This document shows positions 1-12,400 of a DNA stretch of 64,000 nt, one piece after another (the first letter of the stretch is position 1; every line of letters starts with the position of its first letter). Source of the DNA: Arthonia radiata (Eukaryota > Ascomycota > Arthoniomycetes > Arthoniales > Arthoniaceae). Location of the stretch: positions 1,674,001 to 1,738,000 of the forward strand of contig PSQN01000017.1 of the NCBI GenBank assembly GCA_002989075.1. Direction: 5' to 3'. The notes under the pieces were generated by a model, which was not told the DNA's origin, ran no database searches, and was given only the letters and a program-made list of their open reading frames with translations. A program made the position numbers and the translations under genes.

Positions 1-534
1 CGTATGCGCTGACTTTGGACTCCACCGTCTACGATCGACATTGATGATAGCATTACATCTGATTAGGTGTAAGTACGCGTATCGACATGTGATGCCCACA
101 TTCTCAACAAGAAAGGAAGTAATGATCGTATGTAGTGGATTACTCAGTGGTGTATTCGAGAGGCCGTCCTTAAGTAAGTTACATGTGAACTCCTACGGTC
201 TTGATAGCGGAACATATGCCGGCAGTCACAGAAATATTAGAAACTGCATGCTGCGTAGAGCATTCAAAATCAAGGAAGTGATCAATTTACCAGCATTACA
301 TTCGAGTAAAAGGGTGGTGCTCGAACTCGTCGTTGTTTTCCTGATAATACGACTCGTAGGAAGACTCTAAAGTCACTTCATGAACAATGACTGCAAGCAA
401 AAAGTCTACCGCTGTTCAAATCGCAGAGAACATGCCGCAGTCACAGCCCGGCTTCGATGTAGCTAAAAGGCATTTGGATCAAAGACTGGGCACCGAAGCC
501 GCTGTGTGTATTCTTTCAAACTGATACTATCTCA
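1..534. other. Intergenic, no gene seen
   Basis: The stretch before the transporter's stop codon holds only a short open frame at 41-370 with no recognisable protein features. I see no gene, RNA or repeat in it; it is probably 3' flank of the transporter and flank of a gene outside the window. Confidence 0.5.
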
Positions 535-2102
535 TCACCAGATAGCACGTACACTCCACCCTACCCTCGCTACCCTCACCCACACAAAACACGCCACACT
601 CGCTACATAGCACAGCCCTGTGAACAGTATCACTCCCCAAAACCTTTTCTCCGGATCGCCTCCCACCGCCCCAATCAAAGCACCCGCAATCGGTATCCCC
701 GTCAGCGTCCCAAAGCTCACCAGCGTATAGCACGTCGCATAGTACTTCCCATACTCCTTCGTGTCGCACAGCTGTCCCACGCAAATCGGCGTCAAGCTGA
801 TATTCGACCCCGACGCCACGCCAAAGACCACCGCAAACACGATAATCAACCCCAGCTTCGCCGTGCTCTGCTCAGCGCTCAGTAGGCATGCGCTCAGCCA
901 GAGCGCGAACACCGAGACCGCGCACAACCCCGTCGTGATGATGATCGTGTTGAACCGACCCAGTTTATCTGCAATGAACCCCGGCCCCGCGCGCCCGAAC
1001 AAACTCCCCGCATTCATAATCGAAATCAACTGCGCCGCGAATGTCGGCGAAATCGTCCCCGTGCTCACCGCATACTGCGGCAGATACGTGATCGGCACGA
1101 AGAGGCCCCACTCCAACATGAACGTGCCCCACGCCACGATGAACACATGGCCGCGATGCTTCCAGAAGACGCTCAGATCCGGCAGCATAGCCTTGAAATT
1201 CGTGCCCGTCACGATGGCGCCTGAGCCTGCTTTTTCAGCGGCGCGGGCGCGGTCGACGGCGCTGAGGCGCGAGCGCGTGAGCAGGATGCCGAGGGAGCAG
1301 AGGAGCAGCAGGATGAAGCCGAGGACGCGCGTGCCCCAGGCCCAGCCGACCTCGGCGAAGAGCTTCTGCAGCATCAGTGGCAAGATGATGCCGCCGAAGG
1401 AGCCGCCGGTTGCGGCGAGGCCGGTTGCGAGACCGCGGCGGCGGTAGAACCAGTGGGAGATGGAGGCGACGGCGGGGGTGAAGAGGAGGGAGCTGCCGAT
1501 GCCGGAGAGGAGGGAGAAGGCGAGGATAAAATGGTAGTATTCTGGGTGGTGTCAGGGCATGTTTCACCGCGGTTCGCTTCTGTGGAGTGGGTGGATAATG
1601 GGAGAGATTGCTGGAGTGCTTACCTTCACATTCTCCTAATGCGAATATGCTTACGACGAGGCATATGCTTCCTGCTGTGATCGAGGCTCGAGGTCTGTTG
1701 TTGTCAGTTGTGCTGCTTTCACGAGACTGGCAAGCCGGCTTACCCTCGCGCATCGAATATTGGTCCAATCTGTAAGCCACAGAAGAAAACAAGAAACACA
1801 TAGATGCCAAAGATCCACGATATCTGACTGTCAGAGTACTCGTGCAGCTGATGCTCCGTGACATAGGAGGTCAAGATGCCTATGGTGTTCACCACGCCAA
1901 AGCCGGCGAACATGCTACAGAAGGAACCAGAACATGATAGCCACGCATGCAGGCCTCCTTCCGGATACGTGTTCCCATCTTCGTCAGTACTCCCATCTGA
2001 AGGCGTACTCGAGGAGATCGGACTGGTGTTCTTCTCGTCTGGACATCCACAGTGAACGTCTGTGTCGACTGCTTCCAAGTCGACCATCACTGTTCTCAGC
2101 AC
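535..2102 (-). CDS. MFS transporter, monocarboxylate-permease type
   Basis: Major facilitator of the fungal monocarboxylate transporter-like (SLC16/MCT) group, predicted to act in the plasma membrane. I read three exons: 2102-1744, 1694-1624 and 1541-535, with introns of 49 and 82 nt that have GT/AG ends; the joined frame is 479 codons (478 aa), a normal MFS length. The N-terminus has a hydrophilic tail and then the PEGGLHAW motif that opens the first helix of this family; exon 2 joins helices through ITAGSICLVVSIFALGE, and exon 3 carries the FTPAVASISHWFYRRRGLA loop between helices 4 and 5 and the second bundle (from about residue 260). The start at 2102 is the first ATG; a second ATG lies at 2084. 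The substrate cannot be read from sequence: members carry monocarboxylates, riboflavin or secondary metabolites. No biosynthetic genes sit beside it. Confidence 0.85.
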
Positions 2103-2386
2103 TGCACCAGGGACAACGAATGGAGAACGAAATGCTTCTCCATTGAAATATGCGAATGTTTGTATTCGAGGGAAGATACGCCCTACACTTTGCAGTTTAA
2201 GAATATTGCGCCTATCGACGTGTCATTGTTACGCTAGCAATGTTCGGAGCGATCCACTCCGATGCCAAAGCTTACATTCATAACGCAATATCGAAGTAAG
2301 ACGGGGTGCAAGAAGAGTAGGAAACGGACAATGGGAACAGTGCCGAGGAAAGACCAAAAATATGAGTGGCAACGAGCGACAGCTGA

Positions 2387-5300
2387 TTAATCGTCAGTAC
2401 TTTGTCGTTCACTCCTGTCCGCCTCAACACTCTCATCACCAGTACCACTCGTCACACTGGCCTCGCTAATGCTAGGAGCGTCTTTGTCCTTCTTCGAGCG
2501 TCTCTTAAAGCTGTTCAGGGAGAAGCCACTGCTGCGCTTGCCGATGGACTCCTTGTCACGTTCTTTCTCTTTCTCATGCGACACCTTAGGGCTGCCGGTG
2601 AGACTGCTCGGAGTGCGAGCGAGCTGACCAGCCGCAGCTTCACCATCATCCACGTCTTCTGCATTGGTCTGTGGTGTGCTAGGGCCAGCGGTCTTCCGAC
2701 TCTTCAGGCCTGGAAGCTGACTGCTCTTACGGGTGAGCTTCCTCATCAAAGATTCGCGCGCAGTAGGCGTAACATCTGACGGAGTCGGAGGGCCACTCTC
2801 GCTCATACGTGGCGACGTCGAGCGCACATCGTCTGTCGAGCCTGCTACGGAATGGACTGAAGCTTCTTGAGCCGAAGGGGTACCGCTGATGCCCAGGTCA
2901 TCCGCTGATGCATTAGAAGTCTCAGGTCTGCTCGGGCTTTTCTCTTTGCGCTTGTCGCCCTTCTTATCTCGTGAAAACATGCCGCTCATGAAGCTACCAG
3001 CGTTTGGATTGAGCTGTTTACCAAGGCCGGAGTCCTTAGATTCGTCCTTCTTCTTAGACTTGACGGGTTTGGTTCCGATGGGTGCTTGAGCTGATGCATT
3101 TCGATCAGCTAGAGGCAGAACATCCTCGTCCACCGGATCAAACTCAGAGAGTCCATTCGACTCAACCTGAGAGGATCCCCTCCTGGACGCGTTAAGAGAC
3201 CACGCGTTCATCCGGCCTCTTCCAGATAATGTAGTGTTGCTGCGCCCGAGGCCAGAATGATTCCACCCAAAGGTCTGCTGACCATCGCCGATTTGCCTCG
3301 GAAGAGCATTCTCGGCTGAGTATACGGATGTGGGCCGTGAAGAAACCCCTTTCTCGAAGCTTGAGTTTGCCCAGGGAAAGCCACCAGATCTCAATCTCCC
3401 AAGGTCATCCGCACCGGAGAGTGGGTGTGCAGTATCGTCATGACTATTACCCAGGCGACTCATGCCATGGCCACGACGATTAAGCATGGATGAGAATAGT
3501 CCACCACTATGAACGCGACGTTGGCTTGCGCCTGATCCATTTTCACCAAGATCGCCACTATTCTGCCTTGGAAAGGACTGGCTTTCTGAAGAGTGTAGGG
3601 ATCCAAGTGTCGGGCCTTCATCTGTCGTAGACTTGCCGCGTTGTCGATTGAAGACGTCGCCCAGTAAGCGTGAGGGATGGCCAGTGCCCCAAGGTCTGGA
3701 GGAACTACTTGTAGAACGTATTGAACGACGATCGCTGTCAGGGAGACCGTCTGAGGGCCGATGATAGAGACTGTCGTGTGGGCTAGACGTGAGACTTGGA
3801 GAGCGGCTTTCACCTGCAGTTGGCGAATGCGGGCCTGGTTGATTAAAGCCAGCTGTGGAACCAAGGCCAGGTAGAGCACCAAGCCCTGGCAGAGGATTGG
3901 AAGTCTCCCTGAGCGCTTGATGATAGTCGAAGCCTGGTGGAGGGGCTGTGCTAGACGTCCTCGAACCCATACTGTCTGTCTCTTGAGCAGAATAACGATT
4001 CTTGTGTCGTTTCGAAGGGTCTTCAGTATCGTCGCCCAACAAGTCACTGGGTAACAAAGCGTTTGCAGAAGGACTTGCCAAGGCGCCACCAGTCAGTCGT
4101 TCGACGTCAGTCGGCGACAGGGAAGCCCCACGGAAGGCTTCGTAGTGTGTGTCGTTTGGTGCAAGCCCACCTGACTCGACATTTGGATGTAAGGACATTG
4201 CGAAGGGATTGCGAGCTTCCGCAGCGGTAGACATTGGGAATGAAGGTCCCAGACCGCTTAGCGAATCTCGCCGGCCTGGCTCACGTGTGTACCCTAGAAG
4301 ACTGTGACTTGCGGGTGTGAACTCGGCTGCATTAGGGTCGTATGTGTTCTGGGTGCGCTGATGCGAGCCCGCCACGTGCAGTTGAGCGTGCAGCTGGGTA
4401 TGATAATACCGAGCCCTCTGAACCTCAATGATTTTATGATTGAGTTCCTCTTTGAGGCGACCTATCCGATCGTGCACATCTTGGTTGTTATCGACCTCTC
4501 GTTCTGGGACCGTCGGTGAATCCGCAGGCTCACTGTTCTCTTTGCGCGTGTCTTCCAGCTCTTTGACTTGCTTGCCAACGTCACGAACTTGTTCCTCAAG
4601 CCTGGTGACTGCCTCCATCTCAGGTTCTCGTTCGATGCGGAGTGATTCCAGCTCGTTTTCAAGTTTAATTGCAAGCTGACTCTTCTCTTGGGTCATGGCT
4701 TCCATATCTTCACGCAGTTCAAATATTTCTGCCTCCTCACGCTCCATGTCTTCCCCCAGTCTTCGATGTTCACTTTTCTTGCTCTCTAGGGCCCTCTCCT
4801 GTGCGGCCCGTTTTTGCTGCGCTGCTTGATTTCGTCTCTCCAGCGCAGCTACAGATTTCTTGAGGTCTCTGCTGGTGTCCTCCTTCTCTTTCGATTCTCG
4901 CCTCAACTGCTCCTTGCGCTCATTAAGGGTTTGCACTTCCTGCTGATGCTGCGCCTCCTCTTCATCATCTTGTCTCTGCTGCTCAGCGATATCACGCCGC
5001 AATGCATCCAGCGTAGTCGTGAGGCTTTTGACAGATTCGCCAGCCGAGTCGTCCACATAGTGATCCGACTCGCGTCTTTCCCACTGGCCAAGGTTGGGGT
5101 TAGGTGAGCCCTTTCTCAGTGAGACACGGCGCCTAACCTGTGACAGACTGCCACTGTGCTCTCGGAGCAGAGGAGGTGAGGGGTTGGGCACGGATAGACC
5201 TTCATGCTGCCCCTTGTATGGCACAATGGCAGGCATGGTTGTCCTGCTGATGCGTACCTCCCCCTCGTCGCTCTCATCGTCCGTGTCAAGTGGCGTTGTG

Positions 5301-5749
5301 CGTACGCGTATTGGATCACTTTCGGCGAGAAACTTGCCATGTGTGCAGGCAGTAACTCTGATAGTGTAGTACACACCGGCAGCGAGAGCTGTTACACTTA
5401 TTGCGCTCTCTTGTTGCTGAACCTCTCCGGCCGCTGCGCCGTTCACCCATACCCAGTATTTGGTATTTGACAGCTTCTCGCTGGGTTGCCAGCGCATAGA
5501 GATTGTGTCTTCAGACAAGTCCAACAGGGATATACCTGGAGGCGAGGGGACTTCGATACCGAGGATGTTGATTAGATCTTCAACCGGTTGGCAGAGGACG
5601 CGATGTAAACGAAAGACAAGCCATAGCAGTGAGCATGCTGCTATGGTGAAGCTGGGAGCGGACAAGACGAAATACAAGCGCCAGACGATGGCGACAAAGA
5701 TTGCAAGGTGGTATGGAGCAGCAGGGAAGCTCTTGATAAGTTGGGTCAT
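2387..5749 (-). CDS. Membrane-anchored fibronectin type III / coiled-coil protein
   Basis: Single-exon frame of 1120 aa. Residues about 12-50 form one or two hydrophobic segments (AIFVAIVWRLYFVL and FTIAACSLLWLVFRL), so the protein is probably anchored in a membrane. Residues about 70-150 form one fibronectin type III domain (PSPPGISLLDLSEDTISMRW, then YWVWVNGAAAGEV and YYTIRVTACT). Residues about 235-440 are a long charged coiled coil rich in E, K, R and Q. The remaining 650 residues are Ser/Gly/Arg-rich and probably disordered, ending in a basic-acidic tail. Orphan FN3 proteins with this layout occur across filamentous ascomycetes and have no established function that I know of. It is transcribed away from the PAH1-like gene at 6329. 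No catalytic motif is visible; a scaffold or tether role is only a guess. Confidence 0.8.
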   Translation of the reverse strand: MTQLIKSFPAAPYHLAIFVAIVWRLYFVLSAPSFTIAACSLLWLVFRLHRVLCQPVEDLINILGIEVPSPPGISLLDLSEDTISMRWQPSEKLSNTKYWVWVNGAAAGEVQQQESAISVTALAAGVYYTIRVTACTHGKFLAESDPIRVRTTPLDTDDESDEGEVRISRTTMPAIVPYKGQHEGLSVPNPSPPLLREHSGSLSQVRRRVSLRKGSPNPNLGQWERRESDHYVDDSAGESVKSLTTTLDALRRDIAEQQRQDDEEEAQHQQEVQTLNERKEQLRRESKEKEDTSRDLKKSVAALERRNQAAQQKRAAQERALESKKSEHRRLGEDMEREEAEIFELREDMEAMTQEKSQLAIKLENELESLRIEREPEMEAVTRLEEQVRDVGKQVKELEDTRKENSEPADSPTVPEREVDNNQDVHDRIGRLKEELNHKIIEVQRARYYHTQLHAQLHVAGSHQRTQNTYDPNAAEFTPASHSLLGYTREPGRRDSLSGLGPSFPMSTAAEARNPFAMSLHPNVESGGLAPNDTHYEAFRGASLSPTDVERLTGGALASPSANALLPSDLLGDDTEDPSKRHKNRYSAQETDSMGSRTSSTAPPPGFDYHQALRETSNPLPGLGALPGLGSTAGFNQPGPHSPTAGESRSPSLTSSPHDSLYHRPSDGLPDSDRRSIRSTSSSSRPWGTGHPSRLLGDVFNRQRGKSTTDEGPTLGSLHSSESQSFPRQNSGDLGENGSGASQRRVHSGGLFSSMLNRRGHGMSRLGNSHDDTAHPLSGADDLGRLRSGGFPWANSSFEKGVSSRPTSVYSAENALPRQIGDGQQTFGWNHSGLGRSNTTLSGRGRMNAWSLNASRRGSSQVESNGLSEFDPVDEDVLPLADRNASAQAPIGTKPVKSKKKDESKDSGLGKQLNPNAGSFMSGMFSRDKKGDKRKEKSPSRPETSNASADDLGISGTPSAQEASVHSVAGSTDDVRSTSPRMSESGPPTPSDVTPTARESLMRKLTRKSSQLPGLKSRKTAGPSTPQTNAEDVDDGEAAAGQLARTPSSLTGSPKVSHEKEKERDKESIGKRSSGFSLNSFKRRSKKDKDAPSISEASVTSGTGDESVEADRSERQSTDD

Positions 5750-6328
5750 TTCTGCTGCTTAAAGAAAATGAAAGTCATGCAACGATGGTAATCAATGTGC
5801 CTCATAACTCTGAGTACACATATGACGGTAAAGGACGGAGAGGACGTCAATCTTTAATCCGTTGTGTGCAGACAAGTGCGCAGAAAAAGACCAGTGGTTC
5901 GCGAAACAACTTGCTCAGATACCAGACGGTCGTTCCCGTCACTTCTCAAATTCACGAGGACGCGAGATTACCCAATGAAGAATGTCAGGATAGCTACGTA
6001 CTCGGCCGAGGCTCGTTTACTTTAAGTTTAGCGCGCCCTTCGCGCTCGTGATGCTTCTCTCTTTGCGGCACAAAAGACATGTCTGTGTTCTGATCTCTTG
6101 TTGCAACCTGCCCGCCCTGAGACATTGGCTGTGCGCGCGTTACGAGACAGGCAAATGGGTGTCTTTGGACTCCTCGCCACCTGTCACAGGTGCTGTCCTT
6201 CATTCATGTTTGCGCGCAGCAGTGCATCACTATTAGTATGACAGCCATCTTCACCACATTGCAACTCTCATCGCCTGCAACGCGCCCCCGCATATCACTC
6301 GCTACATTCCATTGAGCAGTAATCAGCT
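5750..6328. promoter_or_regulatory. Divergent intergenic region, FN3 gene / PAH1
   Basis: About 580 bp between two start codons pointing away from each other, so it must hold both promoters. It contains a pyrimidine-rich stretch from about 6040 to 6330. I could not pick out a convincing TATA box or named operator. Confidence 0.5.
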
Positions 6329-8657
6329 ATGCAGTACGTTCGTTCTATGTCCGGAGCCGTCTCAAAGACATGGAACTCTATCAATCCTGCCACCTTGAGC
6401 GGCGCCATCGACGTGATTGTTGTCGAGCAACCCGACGGTTTGTCTCCTTCTAGCTGTCGCATCGCCGCACGCTCACTCACTAATACAAAAAGGCTCACTT
6501 GCTTGCTCGCCCTTCCATGTCCGCTTCGGTAAATTCTCTTTGCTCCGTCCGTACGAAAAGAAAGTCGAGTTTCGCGTCAACAACGTCAAGCAGGACTATG
6601 CCATGAAGCTCGGCGAAGGTGGCGAGGCCTTCTTCGTATTCGAGACCTTCTCTCAAGTCCCAGAGCAGCTACAAACATCTCCACTGGTATCCCCAGCCTC
6701 AAGCCCGCCCACACGACCGTCCACTTCTTCGTCTTCCGGAGATCTAGAGCCACTGGATCTCAACAGCCCCGGCCCCAAGCCTGATACTCCGCGAACAAGG
6801 CGGACTTCGGGAGGTCCAAATGTCTCATTGCTGGAGCGACGTGCGCAAAGCGAAGTCGGAAGCGTGCCGCAGTTGTCGACCAGCCTCCCTAGCGAAACGC
6901 GGCCCTCCCTTCTGACACGGACAGCCTCGGATTCCGCTTCCGCAGAGCACAGTGCTACGTTGCAGACCGCTTCTTTTCCATCGCATCTTACGTCTTCCGC
7001 CCATGGCGCTCCACAGCGACAGGAAAGATCAGGCAGTCCACCCCCTCTTCCACGGCACGAGGCCGTCTCCCGCGCCAAAACACTTTCAGAGAAGCTACGA
7101 AACTCAAACATTCGCTCGACGGTGAACGATGAAGGAGATCTCATGCTGGATATCACAGGATACAAGTCAACCGAGGAGGAGTCATTGCGCGCCGAGGTGG
7201 TTGCACGCCAAATACTCTCAGAAGAGCTGGAAGGCCACTATGATATTGGCAGCCTCATTGGTGCAGACGAAAAGGGCAACCTCTGGATATACAACAGTGA
7301 AGAGGCTAAAGAAGCGGCTGCGAAGAAGGCGCTGTTCACGGGCATGAATCCTGTCGGCGGTGTCTCAATGGATGCCATTTCAGATCCTGGCTATCACAGC
7401 TCTGACGAAGCATCATCGCAAAAATCGCATGACGGCGCGATTCGTACGACGCCAGAGCGTGCCCGCCGTGAGTCCGACAGTGCTGTTGGCTTGTCCACTC
7501 CGCCAGATTCGCCGTCATCCTCGCAACAAGACGCATATCGCGAGCCCGTTCCAAACTATGCCAAAACACTACGTCTATCATCTGATCAGTTGAAGGCTTT
7601 GAGCCTGAAGGCTGGTGCGAATCCTATCTCGTTCTCTGTCAATCGCGCAGTTTGCAGCGCAAACATGTATCTCTGGAACCACGATGTACCGATTGTGGTG
7701 TCAGACGTGGACGGCACCATCACCAAATCAGACGCCTTAGGTCACGTCCTCAACATGATCGGCCGTGACTGGACGCATATTGGTGTCGCGAAGCTCTACA
7801 CCGATATTGTCGCAAATGGCTACAACGTCATGTATTTGACCAGTCGCAGCGTCGGACAAGCCGATTCGACGCGCACTTACCTAAACGGCATAACCCAAGA
7901 TGGCGGCTATCGGCTGCCAAAAGGGCCTGTGATCATGTCGCCGGACCGGACAATAGCTGCACTCCGGCGCGAGATATATCTACGGCAACCCGAAGTCTTC
8001 AAGATGGCCTGTCTGCGCGATATCATGTCCCTCTTCTCAACGCGCAGATCGCCGTTCTATGCGGGGTTTGGCAACCGCCTCACAGACGCGCTTAGCTATC
8101 GCTCTGTCAACATCCCGTCTACGCGTATATTCACCATCAATAGCAATGCCGAGGTCAGCTTGGGTTTGGAAACTCTCAATATGTACAAGACTGGGTACAC
8201 AACCATGCGCGAGACCGTTGACCATTTCTTCCCACCCACGTCAATGCTGGTCCAAGAAGGCGGTGAAGACTACACAGAATTCAACTACTGGCGCGACGCC
8301 CCGCGACCGAGCGACGAATTCTCACTCACATCTTCAGAAGGCGACGAGGTTGGCGTGCGAAGACGCCAGAGCATCATGGCCTACGAAGATGACGAGGAGG
8401 ACGATGTCTTCAGCGGTGACGAAGAGGGCATGCTAGACAGCTACATCAGCCGTGATAGCGTCGACGGCAGCAGCATACTAGGCAGCCCCAACGGCCCGCT
8501 CAGTCCCACCGGCGCGCGACCTAGCATGGACAGCTTGGCACTTGCTGGGCGCCCGAGTATCGATGGCAGAATGATATTGATTGAGGAGCCTGAAGAAGAC
8601 GACGATGAGCTGGAGTTGGTCCGAGAGGCGTCGAGGCGAAGCAGAACGATCGGGTAG
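6329..8657 (+). CDS. PAH1: Lipin-type phosphatidate phosphatase (PAH1/NED1/SMP2)
   Basis: Mg2+-dependent phosphatidate phosphatase that turns phosphatidic acid into diacylglycerol at the nuclear/ER membrane, setting the balance of phospholipid and storage-lipid synthesis. Two exons: 6329-6437 and 6493-8657 (55-nt intron, GTTTGT donor, AAAAG acceptor), 757 aa. The N-LIP domain starts at residue 1 (MQYVRSMSGAVSKTWNSINP, an amphipathic helix) and the intron falls inside it, before SLACSPFHVRFGKFSLLRP. The C-LIP domain has the catalytic haloacid-dehalogenase motif DVDGT at residues 441-445, followed by the TSRSVGQADSTRTYL block. A Ser/Pro-rich linker separates the domains, as expected for a kinase-regulated lipin, and the tail is acidic. 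Yeast Pah1 is 862 aa, so the length is in range. It is convergent with RPB2. Confidence 0.95.
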
Positions 8658-9488
8658 TGCAAGATGAAGTGGAGGGCACTTAAATCGAAGATAAAATTCT
8701 GGAGGAATCTCTGAACTCTGCAGCAGCCGAGGCCTGGGCGCCTAGCTGGAGTCAACAGCATCAGTGCGCTGAGAAGGCTCGCGAAGTACAGACTTTGTGC
8801 CGAGGTGGCAGGATGCGACACCTGCAAGTGCTTGACAGTACCGCGTCCGAAGAGACTTTGCGGCAGAGAGCAGTGGTCAGAGTAGCAGAACTGGAAGACG
8901 CACAGAGGAGCGTCGTGGCGGTCGTGGTCTGAGCAAACTTGAAGCACTGGAAGACGAAGGGTCGAACGCCATCTCGATGGTGCATTTGAATACCACGCGG
9001 TAAGAGTTGTTGGGCGTTAACGACGCAGTGAGCGAGAGATACATGCATGCGGCGTCGCAATGGATGCACAGCAACGGCGTAATTCTACTAAAAGCGAAGG
9101 AGTATCTTGGAAAGACGACGAATACTATCACTCACTGTGCCCTTACAGGCTTTGCGACTACGAACGCAACGACTTACAACCGCGGACTTGGCTGTATAAA
9201 TACATTACCAGCAGGCTACATTAAATGGGCACTGTACTAAAGACACATGATATCTTTCAATAATCAGACATGTTTTTGTCTTTTCATAGATCTTCCTAAT
9301 GGTACAATCACTCCGCTGCTATTACCAGCAAATGCATTTCCCCCAACGCCATGCTTACTAAACCTGCTGATGCAAAATCGCTGATATCAAACCCTCCGCC
9401 TTTCCATTTCACCACGCAAACCATGCTTTCAATTTCCAACCCCCTTTCCCCTTTAACAATCCACCTGAAACCCACCACACCTACAACA
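8658..9488. other. Convergent intergenic region, PAH1 / RPB2
   Basis: About 830 bp between two 3' ends. Open frames here run antisense to PAH1 or are short and featureless. It should contain both 3' UTRs; I see no further gene. Confidence 0.5.
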
Positions 9489-12400
9489 CTAATACCTCAC
9501 CGTAATCCCACTCCGATCCGTAAACAACCGACTCGCAATATTCATGCTCGCCAACTCCTGGAACAGCAGCTTCGCCGCATACGGCACATGCACCTGCGCG
9601 ATCCTCGTCTTATTCTTGCACGGCCGGCACTCGAACTGCTGCTTCTGCAGATTCGCTATCGGCGTCATCAGCCCGCAGATCTCGCAGACATGCACCCGGA
9701 ACGCGTCGGACACCTCGAAGAGCCGCTCCTTGAGGAAGGCGGACGCGCCGTGCGATATCATGCAGTCGCGCTCCATCTCGCCGAAACGCAGGCCGCCGTC
9801 GCGGGCGCGACCCTCGACGGGTTGTTTAGTGAGGATTTGGGTGGGACCGCGGGCGCGCGCGTGGATCTTGTCGTCGACCATGTGGCGGAGACGTTGGTAG
9901 TATGTTGGACCGAGGAAGACTTGCGCCATGAGCTTGCGGCCGGTGTGGCCGTTATACATTACTTCGAAGCCGCGCTTTTGGTAGCCGGACTTCTCCAGAA
10001 TCTCTGAGACCATCTCTACAGTGATGTCCGTGAAGGGGGTGGCGTCGCCTTCGTAGGCGTTTGTGGCTGCGACCTTGGAGAGGAGACACTCGATCAAATG
10101 GGCGATGGTCATACGCGAGGGAATGGCGTGGGGGTTGATGATGATGTCAGGGACCAGGCCTTCGGCTGAAAAGGGCATGTCTTCTTGGCGGTATGTGATG
10201 CCGATTGTACCTTTCTGACCGTGGCGGGAGGCGAATTTGTCGCCAATTTGCGGGACTTTGGTCGTACGTGTGCGGATTTTGACGTTCTTCTTGCCATCGA
10301 CGGATGTGAGGAGGACTTGGTCGATAATACCCGCTTCGGTGGATCGCAAAGGGGTGGAGACATCACGCTTTGTGTGTTGCGTCCCACGCATGCCACGCTC
10401 CTCTGCATTGGCCGCGAGCGGCGCGGTCTTGCCGATGATGATGTCGTCGCCGGAGACACGGACACCAGGAGCGACGATACCGTCGTCGTCGAGCTTGTCG
10501 TAGGTGCCGTGGCGCATGCGGAGTGTTTGTGACTTGATAGGCTTTTCAAATTCCTCGAGGACTTGGACACCGACAGATTGCTCTTGTTCAATGTAAGTGC
10601 GATAGTAGAGAGAGCGGAAGAGGCCACGATCGATTGAGGATTGATTCATGATAACAGAATCTTCTTGATTGTAGCCTGAGTAACACGCAATAGCAACGAT
10701 GGCATTTTGGCCTGCGGGCAGTTCGCGGAACTTGAGATATTCCATTGATCGAGTGGTGGCAAGGGGCTTTTGAGGGTAGTACAGAATGTTGGCCATTGTG
10801 TCCATGCGCTGGTTGAAGTTAGTGAGGAAGACGCCCATGGCTTGTTTCCCCATGGCCGACTGGTAGGTGTTACGAGGGGACTGGTTATGATCAGGGAAGG
10901 GGATAATCGAAGCGCAAATGCCGAGAATCATGGAAGGATGAATCTCGCAATGCGTGAATGTGTGGATATTGAGGTTGGCAGGGGTATTGATACGCTGATT
11001 GCCAACGACTTCGTCCTCGATAGGGCCATCGTAGTATTGAGCGTTCATTTGGCGGTCGAGGTCGTCAGGCGACATGATGATCATGGCTGACTCCTCTTCT
11101 TCGGCGTCCAAATACTCTACAACACCATCGTCTACCAGACCAGACCAGCCGTACTTCTTCTCGTCGGTCTGACCCTTCGGATCATTGGCGAGCTTGTCTA
11201 GATGATATGGGGTAAGAGCAAGCATGCCGCGCGTGGGACTGTCCAGCTGATTGTCAATAACAAAGAGAGGGCGCATTACCCGACCAGCATCTGTGAAGAT
11301 TTTGAACTCGCGCTCTCGAATATCACGAACTAAACTGATCTCTGCGTTGAGCGGGCCCTTCCGACGCTGCTCAGTCACCGTGTCACAAAGTGTCTTGGGG
11401 TCATGAGTGACTCCCACCCAGACGCCATTGAGAAAAACTTTCGTGGCCTGAGGTGCTCGTCGCGGCTCGTACTCCTCAATTATCTCCATGCCTAGATTAT
11501 TCATGAACTCGAGGAGGGGATCGGCCAAAGTACCGACACTGACTTGGCACATCAAGGATAGATTCTTGACAAGACCGCAAGCTTGACCCTCAGGCGTCTC
11601 AGCAGGACACACAAGACCCCAGTGGGTGTTGTGCAATTGGCGAGGCTTCGCAATCTTGCCGTCACGACCAATGGGAGTATTCGTTCTTCGCAAATGAGAC
11701 AGTGTTGATGCGTACGTGTACCGATTTAGCACTTGCGAGACACCAGCCTTCGTGCTCATGGCCTTCTTCTGGTCACCCCAATTGCCCGTGGACAAAGAGT
11801 ACCGCAATCCATTTGTGATGTGATTGTGACGCACAGCTAAACCAAGATTGAAGTCTTTGCCGTTCTCAACGCACCGCTGCAGCCATCTTCGGACGTCTTG
11901 AAACATCTTGTAGTAGTTGCCGCGAAAGATTGAAGCCAACAGTGGACCGGCCAAATCAAGCCGCTTCTTGCCGAAGTGGTCTCGATCATCTTCCTCTCGG
12001 CGACCCAAACGAACTTGGAGCAGCCGATGCACCATGTAGCCCAGGAAGAAGGCTTTTCGCGTCTCGCTGCCAGGCTCTTGAGATATGTGAGGTAGGAATT
12101 CCTTCTGCATAATATCTCGAGCATACTTCAGTCGCTTCGTCTGGCTTGTCAATGCACCCCTCGTTGCAATGAATTGCAGCGCATAGTCCTGACTCTGGAT
12201 TGGAGCACTCTCTGCCAGTGAAGGCTTGAGCATCTCTAACATCTGCGTATCGGTGTGATCGTAAACGATATGATTGAGGATGTCCTCATCGGACACGATA
12301 CCCAGTGCCCGGAAAACGACGCCGATTGGCAGCTCTGTCTTGACATTCTGAATCTGAACTCGTACTGGAGAGCCATGAATCTTGCGATTGGCATCACCCT

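Noticed and set aside
41-370. 109-codon plus-strand frame at the left edge
   Set aside because: No domain, no splice partner and unusual composition; too little to support a gene.
9351-10007. 218-codon plus-strand frame at the RPB2 3' end
   Set aside because: Mostly antisense to RPB2; composition mirrors the RPB2 codons and no domain is present.
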